Shown: positions 19,401-28,556, numbered from the stretch's first letter. The stretch is 64,000 nt of DNA from Avibacterium avium (GCF_900454535.1 NZ_UGSP01000001.1:803501-867500); one strand, 5' to 3'. Notes: generated by a model not told the origin, from the letters alone. A program made the numbers and translations.

Positions 19401-19434
19401 AAATAAAAGCCTCACTTTGCGCTCAGAGAGGCTT
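19401..19434 (-). terminator. Terminator after the acid phosphatase gene
   Basis: On the minus strand, AAGCCTC (19434-19428) pairs with GAGGCTT (19413-19407), followed by TTTTATTT. Confidence 0.65.
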
Positions 19435-19477
19435 ATCACTCAATGTTACTTTAACTCGCACAACGAAAAGTGCGGTG

Positions 19478-20788
19478 TTATTTTAAGGCGTTTTCAACGG
19501 CTTGGTAAAAATCGTCCATTTTGCATAAACCTTGCGCATTGGTTGGGCAATCTTCAAGCTGTAAGGTTATACGATTTGGCGGATTTGTTAAAGAGAGTTT
19601 TGTGCCGTTGCGTAATTGATCAATGGTTTGATAAACATATTCCACTTTCATAAAGGCTTCGCCTTTTGCGTTCACCCATTTCTCAAATGCCACTTTACCA
19701 CTAATTGGCGTGGTTTCTAGCTGATCGGGCAGATGATAAGGTTTCACTTTCAATAATGGTAAGAGCGAGCCAACATTGGAATCATGTCCGACTAATAATA
19801 CCACTTTGGCATTGCGAGCTTTTTCAATGTAAGGGTGTTGATAACCATAATCTTTGAAGCTGTTTTGAATAAAGGTGAGCAATGGCGTTGCGGCTTCTTT
19901 TGCCATTACTTGTGTGCCGAATAATAATTGGTTGTAACGCTCTTTTATATCAACAATTTTTTTCCAGCTTTCTTGATTATCAATGCGTCCCCAAGCGACT
20001 TCTTTAGGTGGGAAGCCTTCGTAATATTGCAGTAAGAAGCTATCTGCTGCACCTGTGCCATCGCGTAATGCACCTGTGGTTTTAGGGGATTTACCTTGGG
20101 TGAAAGTGAGCGTATTGGCTTCTTGGTCTAAATTACATAATTGTTTTTCTTGGCATAATGGCGATTGTTCTTGATTTAAGGCTGTCGCAAGGGCGTTGAA
20201 ATTACTTTGTAGATGTTTGTTGAGTTGTGCAAACCCACCTTCGCCCACTAATTCATCTACCGCCTTGCGTGCTTTTTGTTCAAAGGCTTTATCTACTTTG
20301 CTGCGAATCACGGGATTAAAAGTGTTATCCATCGTGTTATATTCGCCTAGATAATTGACTCTTATTGCACAATGTGAATAAGCCCCTTTCGCGAAACTTA
20401 CGCCAGTATCAATGGTGCGTGGACGAGCATTGGTGTAAATAAAGAGATCGTCTTTCGGGCATTGTGAGGAAAGAATTCCCGTTTGTTGCAACCATTCAGA
20501 CCAGTACGCTGCGAATAATTTTTCTAATCTTGCACCTTTAGCGGTGAGGTAGCCGGTTTTATCCTGCCATTTTACCCATTGATAAGGGGTAGCTTGGGAT
20601 AAAATGCTCTCTTTACCAACTAAGGGCGTGCGAATTCCGTGTCGGCTGAAAATCACAATTTTTTCTAATTGCAGCGCTTGTGCTTGGTGATTGTCTGGCA
20701 CATTAGGTGCAGCATTAAGATTGGTTGGATAAAACAGCGAACAGCTAAGTAAGCTAACTAAATTAAGGCTTAAGGTGAGTTTTTTCAT
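19478..20788 (-). CDS. Periplasmic histidine acid phosphatase (Agp/AppA-like)
   Basis: A 436-residue histidine phosphatase of branch 2. A Sec signal peptide (about residues 1-27, ending LNAAP) is followed by the phosphohistidine motif SRHGIRTPLV and, near the C-terminus, the proton-donor motif VGHDSNVG. Family members hydrolyse glucose-1-phosphate, phytate or other phosphomonoesters in the periplasm. Cysteines near the C-terminus may form a disulfide. It stands downstream of an ABC importer operon but behind its own-side terminator (20931-20964), so separate transcription is likely. The substrate is unknown. Confidence 0.85.
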   Translation of the reverse strand: MKKLTLSLNLVSLLSCSLFYPTNLNAAPNVPDNHQAQALQLEKIVIFSRHGIRTPLVGKESILSQATPYQWVKWQDKTGYLTAKGARLEKLFAAYWSEWLQQTGILSSQCPKDDLFIYTNARPRTIDTGVSFAKGAYSHCAIRVNYLGEYNTMDNTFNPVIRSKVDKAFEQKARKAVDELVGEGGFAQLNKHLQSNFNALATALNQEQSPLCQEKQLCNLDQEANTLTFTQGKSPKTTGALRDGTGAADSFLLQYYEGFPPKEVAWGRIDNQESWKKIVDIKERYNQLLFGTQVMAKEAATPLLTFIQNSFKDYGYQHPYIEKARNAKVVLLVGHDSNVGSLLPLLKVKPYHLPDQLETTPISGKVAFEKWVNAKGEAFMKVEYVYQTIDQLRNGTKLSLTNPPNRITLQLEDCPTNAQGLCKMDDFYQAVENALK

Positions 20789-20930
20789 AGAATGTCCTCC
20801 AATATTGAGAGAAAGGAAGGGGCATTATTTGCACTAAATGCCATAAAAATTGCAAAATTTTTAACCGCACTTTTGCAATAACAACGTTAAATCTAAATGG
20901 ATTTTGTTGCAACAATAATCAAAAAAAGAG

Positions 20931-20964
20931 AGAAAAAAATGAGTTAAGGTAGAACCTTAACTCA
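20931..20964 (-). terminator. Terminator of the ABC importer operon
   Basis: An 11-bp stem, TGAGTTAAGGT (20940-20950) / ACCTTAACTCA (20954-20964), with a 3-nt loop and a T run in the minus direction. Confidence 0.85.
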
Positions 20965-20973
20965 TCAATAATG

Positions 20974-22059
20974 TTATTTGGCGATCACTTCTTTGGTGAA
21001 ATCAGCAATAGCGGCTTTGCTCCAATCTAGTGGGAAGAATGGAATATCCGCTTCGCCCACTTCGGCATTTAATGGGCGGATACCAAAATGGTCGGCTAAT
21101 TTTTGTTGCGTTTCAGGTGAAACTAGCCAGTTGGTAAACACTAAACTTGCCGCAGGGTGTGGGGCATTTTGTGCGACAACAACCACATTACCGCCGCCCG
21201 GCATACCAAATTTTGGCACATAGAATTTCAATCTTGGTGTTACCGCACCTTGTTTTTGCAAGCTGAACAAGTGATCTTGCCAAGCGGAAACAATATCTAA
21301 TTCGCCATCATTTAAGCGTGTTAAGCTGTCCGCGTTCGAGGCGGTGCGTACCATATTTTGTTTATTTTGATTGAACCAATCCCAAGTGCTTTGCCATTTT
21401 TCGGTTTGAGCTGCGTCAAAAGGTGTGTTTTGATAATCATAATTACCACTGATGTTGAGCAAGGCTTGGAAAATAAAGGCTTTGCCCGAAGCCCCACCAT
21501 TTGGATCAGCATAACCAAATTTTTTCGGGTGAGTTTGAATATAGTTCACGGTTTCTTGCCAGCTTTGTGGTAACTGATCTTCTGAAACCCGTAATGGATC
21601 ATAGGCAAAGCCTGTTTGGTTGCCCCAAAAGCCCATTGCTTGATTGCCAAATTTCACTCCTTGCAAAGCGTGGTTGGCTTGAGCGAAATTAGGCAAGCTG
21701 TTGAGATTTCGTAACACATCATTTTTCTGCACGATAGGATAGTTATCTGCCGCAATGGCGATCACGTCCATTTTCCCTTTACTAAGGGATTTTTCAGCGA
21801 TCAGCTTATTCATATTACCGTCTAAAGTGCCTTCAGGAATTTTCACTTTGATGCCATAGGTTTTTTCAAAATCTTTGACAAAAAGACGGAATTGCGGTTG
21901 TAAATACCACACGCTAAAGGTTACCGAGCCTTCTTGTTTAGCTTGCGCCACAATCTCTTCCCAGCTTTTTTGGCTGAGATCTTGGGAAGCCGAAACGGAC
22001 AGGGCGGTGGTTAGCCCTAAACTGATTAATGCGGTTTTGATAAGACGAGTTTTCATCAT
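20974..22059 (-). CDS. ABC importer substrate-binding protein (iron/phosphonate/hexose-phosphate type)
   Basis: A 361-residue periplasmic binding protein. It has a signal peptide (residues 1-24, ending SVSA) and the SBP_bac family 1/6/8 layout seen in PotD, AfuA and PhnS types: FSVWYLQPQFRLFVKDFEK, KMDVIAIAADN and TNWLVSPETQQKLADHFGIRP. It is the last gene of a four-gene importer. With a phosphatase and a glycerophosphodiesterase next door, a phosphorylated organic ligand such as a glycerophosphodiester, phosphonate or sugar phosphate is a reasonable guess. I cannot read the ligand from sequence. Confidence 0.8.
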   Translation of the reverse strand: MMKTRLIKTALISLGLTTALSVSASQDLSQKSWEEIVAQAKQEGSVTFSVWYLQPQFRLFVKDFEKTYGIKVKIPEGTLDGNMNKLIAEKSLSKGKMDVIAIAADNYPIVQKNDVLRNLNSLPNFAQANHALQGVKFGNQAMGFWGNQTGFAYDPLRVSEDQLPQSWQETVNYIQTHPKKFGYADPNGGASGKAFIFQALLNISGNYDYQNTPFDAAQTEKWQSTWDWFNQNKQNMVRTASNADSLTRLNDGELDIVSAWQDHLFSLQKQGAVTPRLKFYVPKFGMPGGGNVVVVAQNAPHPAASLVFTNWLVSPETQQKLADHFGIRPLNAEVGEADIPFFPLDWSKAAIADFTKEVIAK

Positions 22060-22079
22060 TGTTTCTCCTCTGGTGGAAA

Positions 22080-22922
22080 TCAGGCTTTGCCTGTGGATTG
22101 TGATAAATAGTTACCTTTCAATAAACGCTCGATAATGAGTAACAAGATAACATTCGGAATTAATAAGATAATCGACACCACCGCCGCATTCGGTCGGATA
22201 AAGGAATACCCTAAGAAAGAATACAAAATGGTTGGCACAGTAATGAAATCAGGCGAGCCGATAACAAAAGAAATACTAAATTCCTCAATACTTTTCACTA
22301 AACAGAAAATAATAGAGGCTAAAAACGCAGGCTTGAGCATCGGCAGATACACATCTTTAAAGGTGGTGAGTTTTGACGCACCAAGATCACGGCTGGCATC
22401 AATTAAATCTTGTGGCACGGCGGAAAAGCCCGAAGATAAAATACGAATGGCATAAGGCAAGGTCATTACCGTATGCCCGATAATGATGCCGATCATTGGA
22501 TTGTTAATATTTAACTGAATTAACACCGCACTAAAGAATAGCGCAATGATCATTCCTGGGATCACTAAAGGAATTAAGGTGATGAGTTCGGCAATTTTTT
22601 TACCGCGAAACTCCATTCGTCCAAAGGCATAAGCCGTTGGCAAGGCAAGCGTGATGGCGATTAAAGAAACAATCGGTGCAATGGTATAGCTATTCAACAT
22701 TGCTTCTTTCAGGGCGGTGTTTTCCCACACATAATGCCAACGCTCAAAAGACAGCACAGGCGGGAAAATATCGGGATAGCTCCAAGGATGTTGTGGATCA
22801 ACAAGCGACCATAATCCTGCCATTAGGAACGGCAAAACGAGCCAAACAAAATTTACTACCACAAAAAAGATCAGCACAATGCGGTTGATTAAACGTGTGT
22901 TTTTGCTTTGTATTTTGTTCAT
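22080..22922 (-). CDS. ABC importer permease (second)
   Basis: A 280-residue inner-membrane protein with six helices. The EAA loop DASRDLGASKLTTFKDVYLP contacts the ATPase. It belongs to the BPD_transp_1 family, PotC/AfuB type. Its start overlaps the end of the first permease gene, and it precedes the binding-protein gene by 20 bp. Confidence 0.88.
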   Translation of the reverse strand: MNKIQSKNTRLINRIVLIFFVVVNFVWLVLPFLMAGLWSLVDPQHPWSYPDIFPPVLSFERWHYVWENTALKEAMLNSYTIAPIVSLIAITLALPTAYAFGRMEFRGKKIAELITLIPLVIPGMIIALFFSAVLIQLNINNPMIGIIIGHTVMTLPYAIRILSSGFSAVPQDLIDASRDLGASKLTTFKDVYLPMLKPAFLASIIFCLVKSIEEFSISFVIGSPDFITVPTILYSFLGYSFIRPNAAVVSIILLIPNVILLLIIERLLKGNYLSQSTGKA

Positions 22923-23788
22923 TTTACCGCTCCTCGTTTAACAGATAATGGACGAATAATCAGCGTAATTAAAATAGAAGCGAGTGCAGAGGTGAGCATA
23001 ATCACCATCGCTAACACCGCACTTTGGTTCCATTCTTCAAATTCATAGGCGCTCATTTGCATAAAGCGAGCTAGCGAATAGGTATCGCGTGGGCCGGCAA
23101 TGCTATAAAAGGCGAAATCCCCCAATGCACCGATAAAAATCAAAATAAAGGAAACTTGTACCGCACCCAGTGTGAGAGGGAAGATCACATAAATAAAACG
23201 TTGCCAACTGTTTGAACCCAGATTTGACGCCGCATCAAAGAGATCACTTTTCAGAGAATTCACCGCACCGCCAACAAGAATTAAGGCGAAAGGAATATTT
23301 TTCCACATTTGCAAAATCACAATGCCCCAGCCAAAGCTATCATTTTGTAGGGATTTTGGTTCTTGCCAAATGCCGAGCCAAACCAGTGTTTCGTTTAAAA
23401 TACCGTGATAGGAAATCATATTCATAAACAAAAAGGCGGCTACCAAGCCCGGCACAAGCATCGGCATACGGAAAAAGGTGATGATAAATTCTTTGCCTTT
23501 CATTGGGTTGCGTAGCCATAAGGCGATAGGGTAGGCGACCAAAATCGACAGCAACGCCCCGAGGAAGGAAACCCGCACGGAATACCAAAAGGATTTATGA
23601 AAAATCGGGTTGCTCAGCACCTCTTGCCAGTAATCTAAGGTGAAATGCGAGGGTTCGCCATACATATTTTGTAAGCCGAAACTTTGTGCCACCACTAAAT
23701 AAAAGGTTGAACCCATTAATAATAAAATCGTGCCAAGCCCTGTGCTTAACAGTAGCCAAGCCTTGAGATCTTGTTTTACCGATTTCAT
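22919..23788 (-). CDS. ABC importer permease (first)
   Basis: A 289-residue BPD_transp_1 permease (PotB type) with six hydrophobic segments. The EAA loop is DAASNLGSNSWQRFIYVIFP. It overlaps the ATPase gene by 4 bp and the next permease by 4 bp, indicating translational coupling in one operon. Confidence 0.88.
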   Translation of the reverse strand: MKSVKQDLKAWLLLSTGLGTILLLMGSTFYLVVAQSFGLQNMYGEPSHFTLDYWQEVLSNPIFHKSFWYSVRVSFLGALLSILVAYPIALWLRNPMKGKEFIITFFRMPMLVPGLVAAFLFMNMISYHGILNETLVWLGIWQEPKSLQNDSFGWGIVILQMWKNIPFALILVGGAVNSLKSDLFDAASNLGSNSWQRFIYVIFPLTLGAVQVSFILIFIGALGDFAFYSIAGPRDTYSLARFMQMSAYEFEEWNQSAVLAMVIMLTSALASILITLIIRPLSVKRGAVK

Positions 23789-24858
23789 ACTGCCTCCAAG
23801 AAACGAATGGCATCACGCGCGAGGGTGAAAAATAATTCTTCTGATTGATTTAACAACGGCGAAAATTTGGTTAATTGCAACCGCACTTTCTCATTTGGCA
23901 AACCTGAAGTTACCAAGCCTTGCACTTCAGTCATATTGCCCATAAAGGCGGTTTGTAGCACTTTGACGCTAAATTTATTTTCCACGTTGCTATTTGGCTC
24001 ACAAGGGATTGCATCTTCAGGGCGGAAACAAATATAAATATTCTCAGCCACAGGCTTATGGGCTGATTGCACAATGAATTTGCCCCATAAGGAATCCACT
24101 TGATAGAGATCATCTTGCCAATGTTTAACGTTCGCTTTAGTAATGTTTGCCACGCCAATAAAATCGGCAATAAAGCGATTTTTTGGTTGGTAATAAATTT
24201 CTTGCGGTGTACCTACTTGCTCAATTGAACCCTTGTTTAGCACGATGATCTTATCTGACATTGATAAGGCTTCCGCTTGATCGTGGGTAACATAAATACT
24301 GGTAAGATTGTATTGATGAGAAAGTTGTTTAATTTCAAAACGTACACTTTCGCGTAATTTCGCATCAAGATTTGAGAGCGGTTCATCAAATAAAATTACA
24401 TCAGGACGCGTTACCATTGCGCGCGCAAGGGCGACACGTTGCTGCTGACCACCCGAAAGCTCAGAAGGTAATTTTAGCTTTTGGGTTTCTAAATCCATTT
24501 GTTTTAATGCCACATTTAAGCGTGCAATTTGTTCATCAATAGGAATTTTCTTTTGCTTTAGCCCATAACAAATATTGTGTGAAACATTCAAATGGGGGAA
24601 CAACGCATAAGATTGGAAACACATCGCCGTGTTACGCTTTTCTGGTGGAATGTTATTCACGGGGCGATCGCCAATCACAATCTCCCCTTCATCAGCACGA
24701 TGAAAGCCTGCAATCAATTTTAGTAACGAGGTTTTTCCGCAACCACTCGGGCCGAGCAAGGTAACAAATTCCCCTTCTTCAGCACTAAACGAAATATTAT
24801 TTGCTGCATAGAAATCACCAAATTTTTTGGTGATATTGCGTAATTCTAGTTTTGCCAT
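23785..24858 (-). CDS. ABC importer ATPase (PotA/AfuC type)
   Basis: A 357-residue ATPase with Walker A LLGPSGCGKTS, Q-loop CFQSYALFPH, signature [14 protein letters not shown], Walker B VILFDEPLSNLDAKLR, switch VTHDQAEA and a C-terminal TOBE-like regulatory region (about 240-357). It is the first gene of the importer operon, divergent from the GDPD gene across a 221-bp region carrying a CRP-like site. A strong GAGGAGG ribosome-binding site precedes the ATG. Confidence 0.9.
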   Translation of the reverse strand: MAKLELRNITKKFGDFYAANNISFSAEEGEFVTLLGPSGCGKTSLLKLIAGFHRADEGEIVIGDRPVNNIPPEKRNTAMCFQSYALFPHLNVSHNICYGLKQKKIPIDEQIARLNVALKQMDLETQKLKLPSELSGGQQQRVALARAMVTRPDVILFDEPLSNLDAKLRESVRFEIKQLSHQYNLTSIYVTHDQAEALSMSDKIIVLNKGSIEQVGTPQEIYYQPKNRFIADFIGVANITKANVKHWQDDLYQVDSLWGKFIVQSAHKPVAENIYICFRPEDAIPCEPNSNVENKFSVKVLQTAFMGNMTEVQGLVTSGLPNEKVRLQLTKFSPLLNQSEELFFTLARDAIRFLEAV

Positions 24859-24958
24859 AATCGATTCCTCCTCGATGATAATTTTGTGGATACTCTAAAC
24901 TAGAAGATAAAGCGCGATCAATTACAATTTAAAAAATAAACTCATTTAAGTTTGTTTT

Positions 24959-24974
24959 TGTGAGTTCGATCACG
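24959..24974. promoter_or_regulatory. CRP-like site between the ABC importer and GDPD genes
   Basis: TGTGA-GTTCGA-TCACG differs from the CRP consensus (TGTGA-N6-TCACA) at one base. A TATTAT (25026-25031) downstream on the plus strand would place it near -71 of a GDPD promoter. It could act in both directions. Confidence 0.65.
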
Positions 24975-25079
24975 AAAATTAGATATTTATCCCTGTTATT
25001 TGCGATAGTATTTGCGTGATGTTTCTATTATCTCTAAAATGAATTTAGTTTTTAAAATGAATTAAAAGAGAGGTTAAAA

Positions 25080-25904
25080 ATGGCATTTGAATTTAACGTT
25101 ACAGAGAAAGGCTTGATTTTGGCGAACAGCCATCGCGGTTACAGTGCTAAGTATCCAGAAAACACAATGCCCGCTTTTATCGGCGCATTAGAGGCGGGAA
25201 CACATAGCATTGAACTTGATATTGCAATGACAAAAGATGAAAAAATGGTGGTTATCCACGATTTTTCGATCGAACGCGTTTCTAACGGTGAAGGTTATGT
25301 GGAACAAATGACTCTTGCTGAGCTACAACGCTATGATTTTGGTGAAAAGTTCTCACCTGAATTCAAAGGTACGCACATTGTGGAATTAGAAACCGTGTTG
25401 AAATGGGCATTAGAAAATAATGTCGGTTTGATTGTAGAAGCCAAACAACGCCGTAATCATCAGCGTTTTGCCGAAGTGCTGGCAGAGATTTTGCAACGCA
25501 CCAACACAGTAGAGCAAATTTTATTATTGGGTTTTGATCACGTTTTAATTAATAAAGTCAAAGCATTATTACCAGCATTGCGTTTACAAGTGGTTACCCT
25601 CGCACGCTATAACGATCAGCTCAGTGCGGTGTTGGGATCAAATGCCAGTAGCGTTTGCGTGGAATACCACTATGTTGGCAAAGAAGATTTAATTGCCTAC
25701 AAAAAAGCAGGGCTGTCAGTGAGAATGTATCTGCACGAATCCAAAGAAATCCCTGTGCTAGAAATGTATAATCAAAAATATGGTTACGATACCGAAAGTG
25801 AAATCATTCAATGGTTAAGTGAAGGCTTGATCGATATGCTCAGCCACGATGATATTCCGTATCTTAAATCATTAATTGAAAAAGCGGGAAAAGTGCCTTA
25901 TTGA
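25080..25904 (+). CDS. Cytoplasmic glycerophosphodiester phosphodiesterase (GDPD family)
   Basis: A 274-residue TIM-barrel GDPD. Catalytic and metal residues are visible as NSHRGYSAKYPENT, SIELDIAMTKD and VVIHDFSIERVSNGEG. A Glu in IVEAKQRR also fits the metal set. No signal peptide is present, unlike periplasmic GlpQ, so it is UgpQ-like and would act on imported glycerophosphodiesters, releasing glycerol-3-phosphate. It is divergent from a four-gene ABC importer, the likely source of its substrate. The C-terminal part matches poorly to what I know of UgpQ, so the exact substrate is open. Confidence 0.85.
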   Translation: MAFEFNVTEKGLILANSHRGYSAKYPENTMPAFIGALEAGTHSIELDIAMTKDEKMVVIHDFSIERVSNGEGYVEQMTLAELQRYDFGEKFSPEFKGTHIVELETVLKWALENNVGLIVEAKQRRNHQRFAEVLAEILQRTNTVEQILLLGFDHVLINKVKALLPALRLQVVTLARYNDQLSAVLGSNASSVCVEYHYVGKEDLIAYKKAGLSVRMYLHESKEIPVLEMYNQKYGYDTESEIIQWLSEGLIDMLSHDDIPYLKSLIEKAGKVPY

Positions 25905-25920
25905 TGTTTTGAATTATAAG

Positions 25921-25964
25921 AAAAAAGTGCGGTGGAATTTTTCAAAATTTTCCACCGCACTTTT
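25921..25964. terminator. Bidirectional terminator from an inverted USS pair
   Basis: AAAAGTGCGGTGGAA (25923-25937) pairs with TTCCACCGCACTTTT (25950-25964). Both arms hold full USS cores. It lies between convergent GDPD and eda. Confidence 0.85.
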
Positions 25965-25995
25965 ATTTCAAGGCGTTGTTCCGTTGTTAGACGAG

Positions 25996-26631
25996 TTAGG
26001 CGTTGGTAATTGCTACGGCTTCACGCACTAAACGGCCGATTTCTTCCCAGTTATGGCTGTTGATAAGGGATTTTTCTACGAACCAAGAACCGCCGCAAGC
26101 CACTACGTTTGGAATGGCGAGATAGTCTTTAATGTTGTTTACGCTGATTCCGCCCGTTGGCATAATTTGTAATTGTGCATAAGGGCCAAGTAAGGCTTTG
26201 ATCATTTTTACGCCGCCTGAGGCTTCGGCTGGGAAGAATTTCACTGCGGTTACGCCTAATTCTAATGCTGCTTCAATGGACATTGGGTTGTTCACACCCG
26301 GCATTACAGGAATATCCAATTCTTGGCAAAGTTTTACGATTTTCGGGTTAAAGCCTGGGGTAACAATGCAATCTGCGCCTGCATTTTTCGCTTGTACCAC
26401 TTGTTCGCTGGTTAGCACCGTGCCAGCAGCGATTAAGATAGAAGGGTTATGCTGGCGAATTAAGCGGATTGCTTCTTCCGCTGCGGCTGAGCGGAAAGTG
26501 ATTTCCACCACTGGTAAGCCGTTGCTGGCTAAGGTTTCCGCAAGGGGAAGAATATCCTGTGCGTTATCTAGGGCGATCACGGGGATCACTTTTAATTGGC
26601 GAAGTTTTTCAATAATTTGCGCTGTGTTCAT
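25996..26631 (-). CDS. eda: KDPG/KHG aldolase Eda
   Basis: A 211-residue class I aldolase splitting 2-keto-3-deoxy-6-phosphogluconate into pyruvate and glyceraldehyde-3-phosphate. Visible active-site segments are VVEITFRSAAA, AAGTVLTSEQV, IVTPGFNPK and the Schiff-base Lys in AVKFFPAEASGG. It is co-directional with kdgK, 10 bp behind it. It gives the last step for the uronate half of the disaccharides handled by the locus to the right. Confidence 0.95.
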   Translation of the reverse strand: MNTAQIIEKLRQLKVIPVIALDNAQDILPLAETLASNGLPVVEITFRSAAAEEAIRLIRQHNPSILIAAGTVLTSEQVVQAKNAGADCIVTPGFNPKIVKLCQELDIPVMPGVNNPMSIEAALELGVTAVKFFPAEASGGVKMIKALLGPYAQLQIMPTGGISVNNIKDYLAIPNVVACGGSWFVEKSLINSHNWEEIGRLVREAVAITNA

Positions 26632-26641
26632 TGCTTATTCC

Positions 26642-27583
26642 TCAGTTAAATTGATCAATTAGGTGTGCGGTGGCGTTTTTGTCAATAATCGCCCCTTTAT
26701 GCTGAATGACGATGCCTGCGACTTGGTTACCTTGTTGGCAGCATTGTTGCGGTAATTTATCACGCAAATAGCCGTTTAAAAAGCCAGCGTTGAAGGCATC
26801 GCCTGCAGAGGTGGTATCCACCACGTTGGTTACAGGCGTGGTGGCAACATTTTGCTGGTTTCCTTGCTCATCACAGAATAATGCCCCTTCTTTACCTTGT
26901 TTCAACACGATATTTTTTACCCCAAGTTCTCTTAAGCGTTGCACAGATTGTGCAGGATCGTTGTCGCCCCAGAGTACTTGTTCATCATCAAAGGTGACTA
27001 AAGCAAGGTGAACCAGTGGATAAAGTGCGGTGTAAATTTCTTGCGTTTTTGCGGCAGATTCCCAGAGTTTCGGGCGATAGTTGCTATCAAAGGTAATTTT
27101 TACGCCTTGCGCGGCAAGCTGTTTGAGCTGTTCGATAAGCGCATAGCGATCGGCATCAGGCAAAATGGCAAGGGAAATGCCGCTGAGATAAATCATATCC
27201 ATTTCTGCTAATTTATCTTGCACTTGCGGATAATCGGGGTGTTGCAGTAAGTAACGCGCGGCAGATTCTGAACGCCAATAAAGAAAGGTGCGTTCGCCAA
27301 ATTTATCGAGTTGGATTAAATAAAGCCCTGCTTGGCGATTGGGATCGATAAGTACGCTGTCGGTGTGAATGTGATCTTGTTGCCAGTGTTGAATCATTTG
27401 CTGGCTGAGTTTGTCGGCCCCCATTGCGCTAATATAATGCACTTCAATGTCTTTTGGGGAACTTACGCGCGATAAGTAAGTGGCGGTGTTGAGGGTGTCG
27501 CCGCCATAGGTTTGCCACATATTACCAAATGGCTCGCCGTTTATCTCAATCATACATTCGCCGATAATTGCAATTTTTTTCAC
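26642..27583 (-). CDS. kdgK: 2-keto-3-deoxygluconate kinase KdgK
   Basis: A 313-residue PfkB/ribokinase-fold kinase making KDPG from KDG. It has the substrate-binding TYGGDTLNTATYLSR at the N-terminus and the catalytic loop VDTTSAGDAFNAGF at the C-terminus. The start is a GTG at 27583 (VKKIAIIGECMIE) with a strong GGAGGA 4-5 bp before it. A TTG further up would add a hydrophobic leader unlike the family. First gene of kdgK-eda, divergent from kdgR across a KdgR-type palindrome. Confidence 0.92.
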   Translation of the reverse strand: MKKIAIIGECMIEINGEPFGNMWQTYGGDTLNTATYLSRVSSPKDIEVHYISAMGADKLSQQMIQHWQQDHIHTDSVLIDPNRQAGLYLIQLDKFGERTFLYWRSESAARYLLQHPDYPQVQDKLAEMDMIYLSGISLAILPDADRYALIEQLKQLAAQGVKITFDSNYRPKLWESAAKTQEIYTALYPLVHLALVTFDDEQVLWGDNDPAQSVQRLRELGVKNIVLKQGKEGALFCDEQGNQQNVATTPVTNVVDTTSAGDAFNAGFLNGYLRDKLPQQCCQQGNQVAGIVIQHKGAIIDKNATAHLIDQFN

Positions 27584-27658
27584 TGTTTCCTCCTTTATAA
27601 TTAAAGTGAGTGAAATAATGCTGATTATAAGAGAATTAAGCCTTATCTTCAATAAAAT

Positions 27659-27673
27659 TGAAATAGAGTTTCA
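27659..27673. promoter_or_regulatory. KdgR-type operator between kdgK and kdgR
   Basis: TGAAA-TAGAG-TTTCA is symmetric and fits the enterobacterial KdgR box (TGAAAC-N-TTTCA class). Direct TTTCATTTCGTTTTG repeats resembling the AgaR-like repeats at 42786-42815 follow at once. KdgR probably represses both kdgK-eda and itself here. Confidence 0.65.
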
Positions 27674-27752
27674 TTTCGTTTTGTTGCTTTTCAAAATTTA
27701 TGCTTGTGTTAATATACTTAAAATATGTGTTTAAATTTTGAGAAGCTAAAAT

Positions 27753-28541
27753 ATGGAAAAAGATACCCAACCTGATGTTGTTTCTTCCGTGCTGAAAGTA
27801 TTTGGTATTGTGGATGCCTTGAGCGAACAAAAAGAAATTGGTGTAACCGAACTAGCTCAGCGTGTGATGATGTCGAAAAGCACAATTTATCGCTTTTTGC
27901 AAACAATGAAGACCCTTGGCATTGTGGCACAAGAAGGAGAAACAGATAAATATCGCCTCACCTTAAAATTATTTGAAATTAGTGCAAGAGCCTTAGAATA
28001 TGTGGATTTAATTGATCTTGCTAACAAAGAAATGGAAGCGATTTCTAAGCAAACAGGCGAAACCCTGCATTTAGGCGCATTAGACGGCAGCGAGATCATT
28101 TACTTACACAAAATTGATTCTACTTACAGCTTAAGAATGTATTCGCGCGTTGGACGCAGAAATCCGTCTTACAGCACGGCGATTGGTAAAGTGTTGCTTT
28201 CCGCACTTTCTGACGAAGAAGTGGAAAACTTGTTGAAAGAGGTGGAATTTGTTCAGCATACGGAAAATACGCTGAAAAATATTGACGAATTAAAACAAGA
28301 GCTTGCCTTGGTTCGCCAGCAGCATTATGCGGAAGATAAAGAAGAACAAGAAGTGGGGCTACATTGTGTGGCTGCGCCAATTTATGATCGCTTAGGGCAT
28401 ATTGTGGCGGCGATTTCTGTTTCCTTGCCGCTAGTGCGTTTTGAGAAAGAAAACTTAGCGCATTTAGTGGAAATGTTGCACCAAGCGGGACGAAATGTGT
28501 CAAAACAACTTGGCTATCAACATTATCCTGTGGCGGAATAA
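27753..28541 (+). CDS. kdgR: IclR family regulator KdgR
   Basis: A 262-residue protein strongly resembling E. coli KdgR (263 aa). The winged helix has QPDVVSSVLKVFGIVDAL, GVTELAQRVMMSKSTIYRFL and QTMKTLGIVAQEGE. The effector domain shows HLGALDGSEIIYLHKIDS, RMYSRVGRRNPSYSTAIG and EDKEEQEVGLHC. KdgR represses uronate catabolism and is released by KDG. It is divergent from kdgK-eda and followed by a terminator. Confidence 0.92.
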   Translation: MEKDTQPDVVSSVLKVFGIVDALSEQKEIGVTELAQRVMMSKSTIYRFLQTMKTLGIVAQEGETDKYRLTLKLFEISARALEYVDLIDLANKEMEAISKQTGETLHLGALDGSEIIYLHKIDSTYSLRMYSRVGRRNPSYSTAIGKVLLSALSDEEVENLLKEVEFVQHTENTLKNIDELKQELALVRQQHYAEDKEEQEVGLHCVAAPIYDRLGHIVAAISVSLPLVRFEKENLAHLVEMLHQAGRNVSKQLGYQHYPVAE

Positions 28542-28556
28542 CATTGAGAAAAATTT

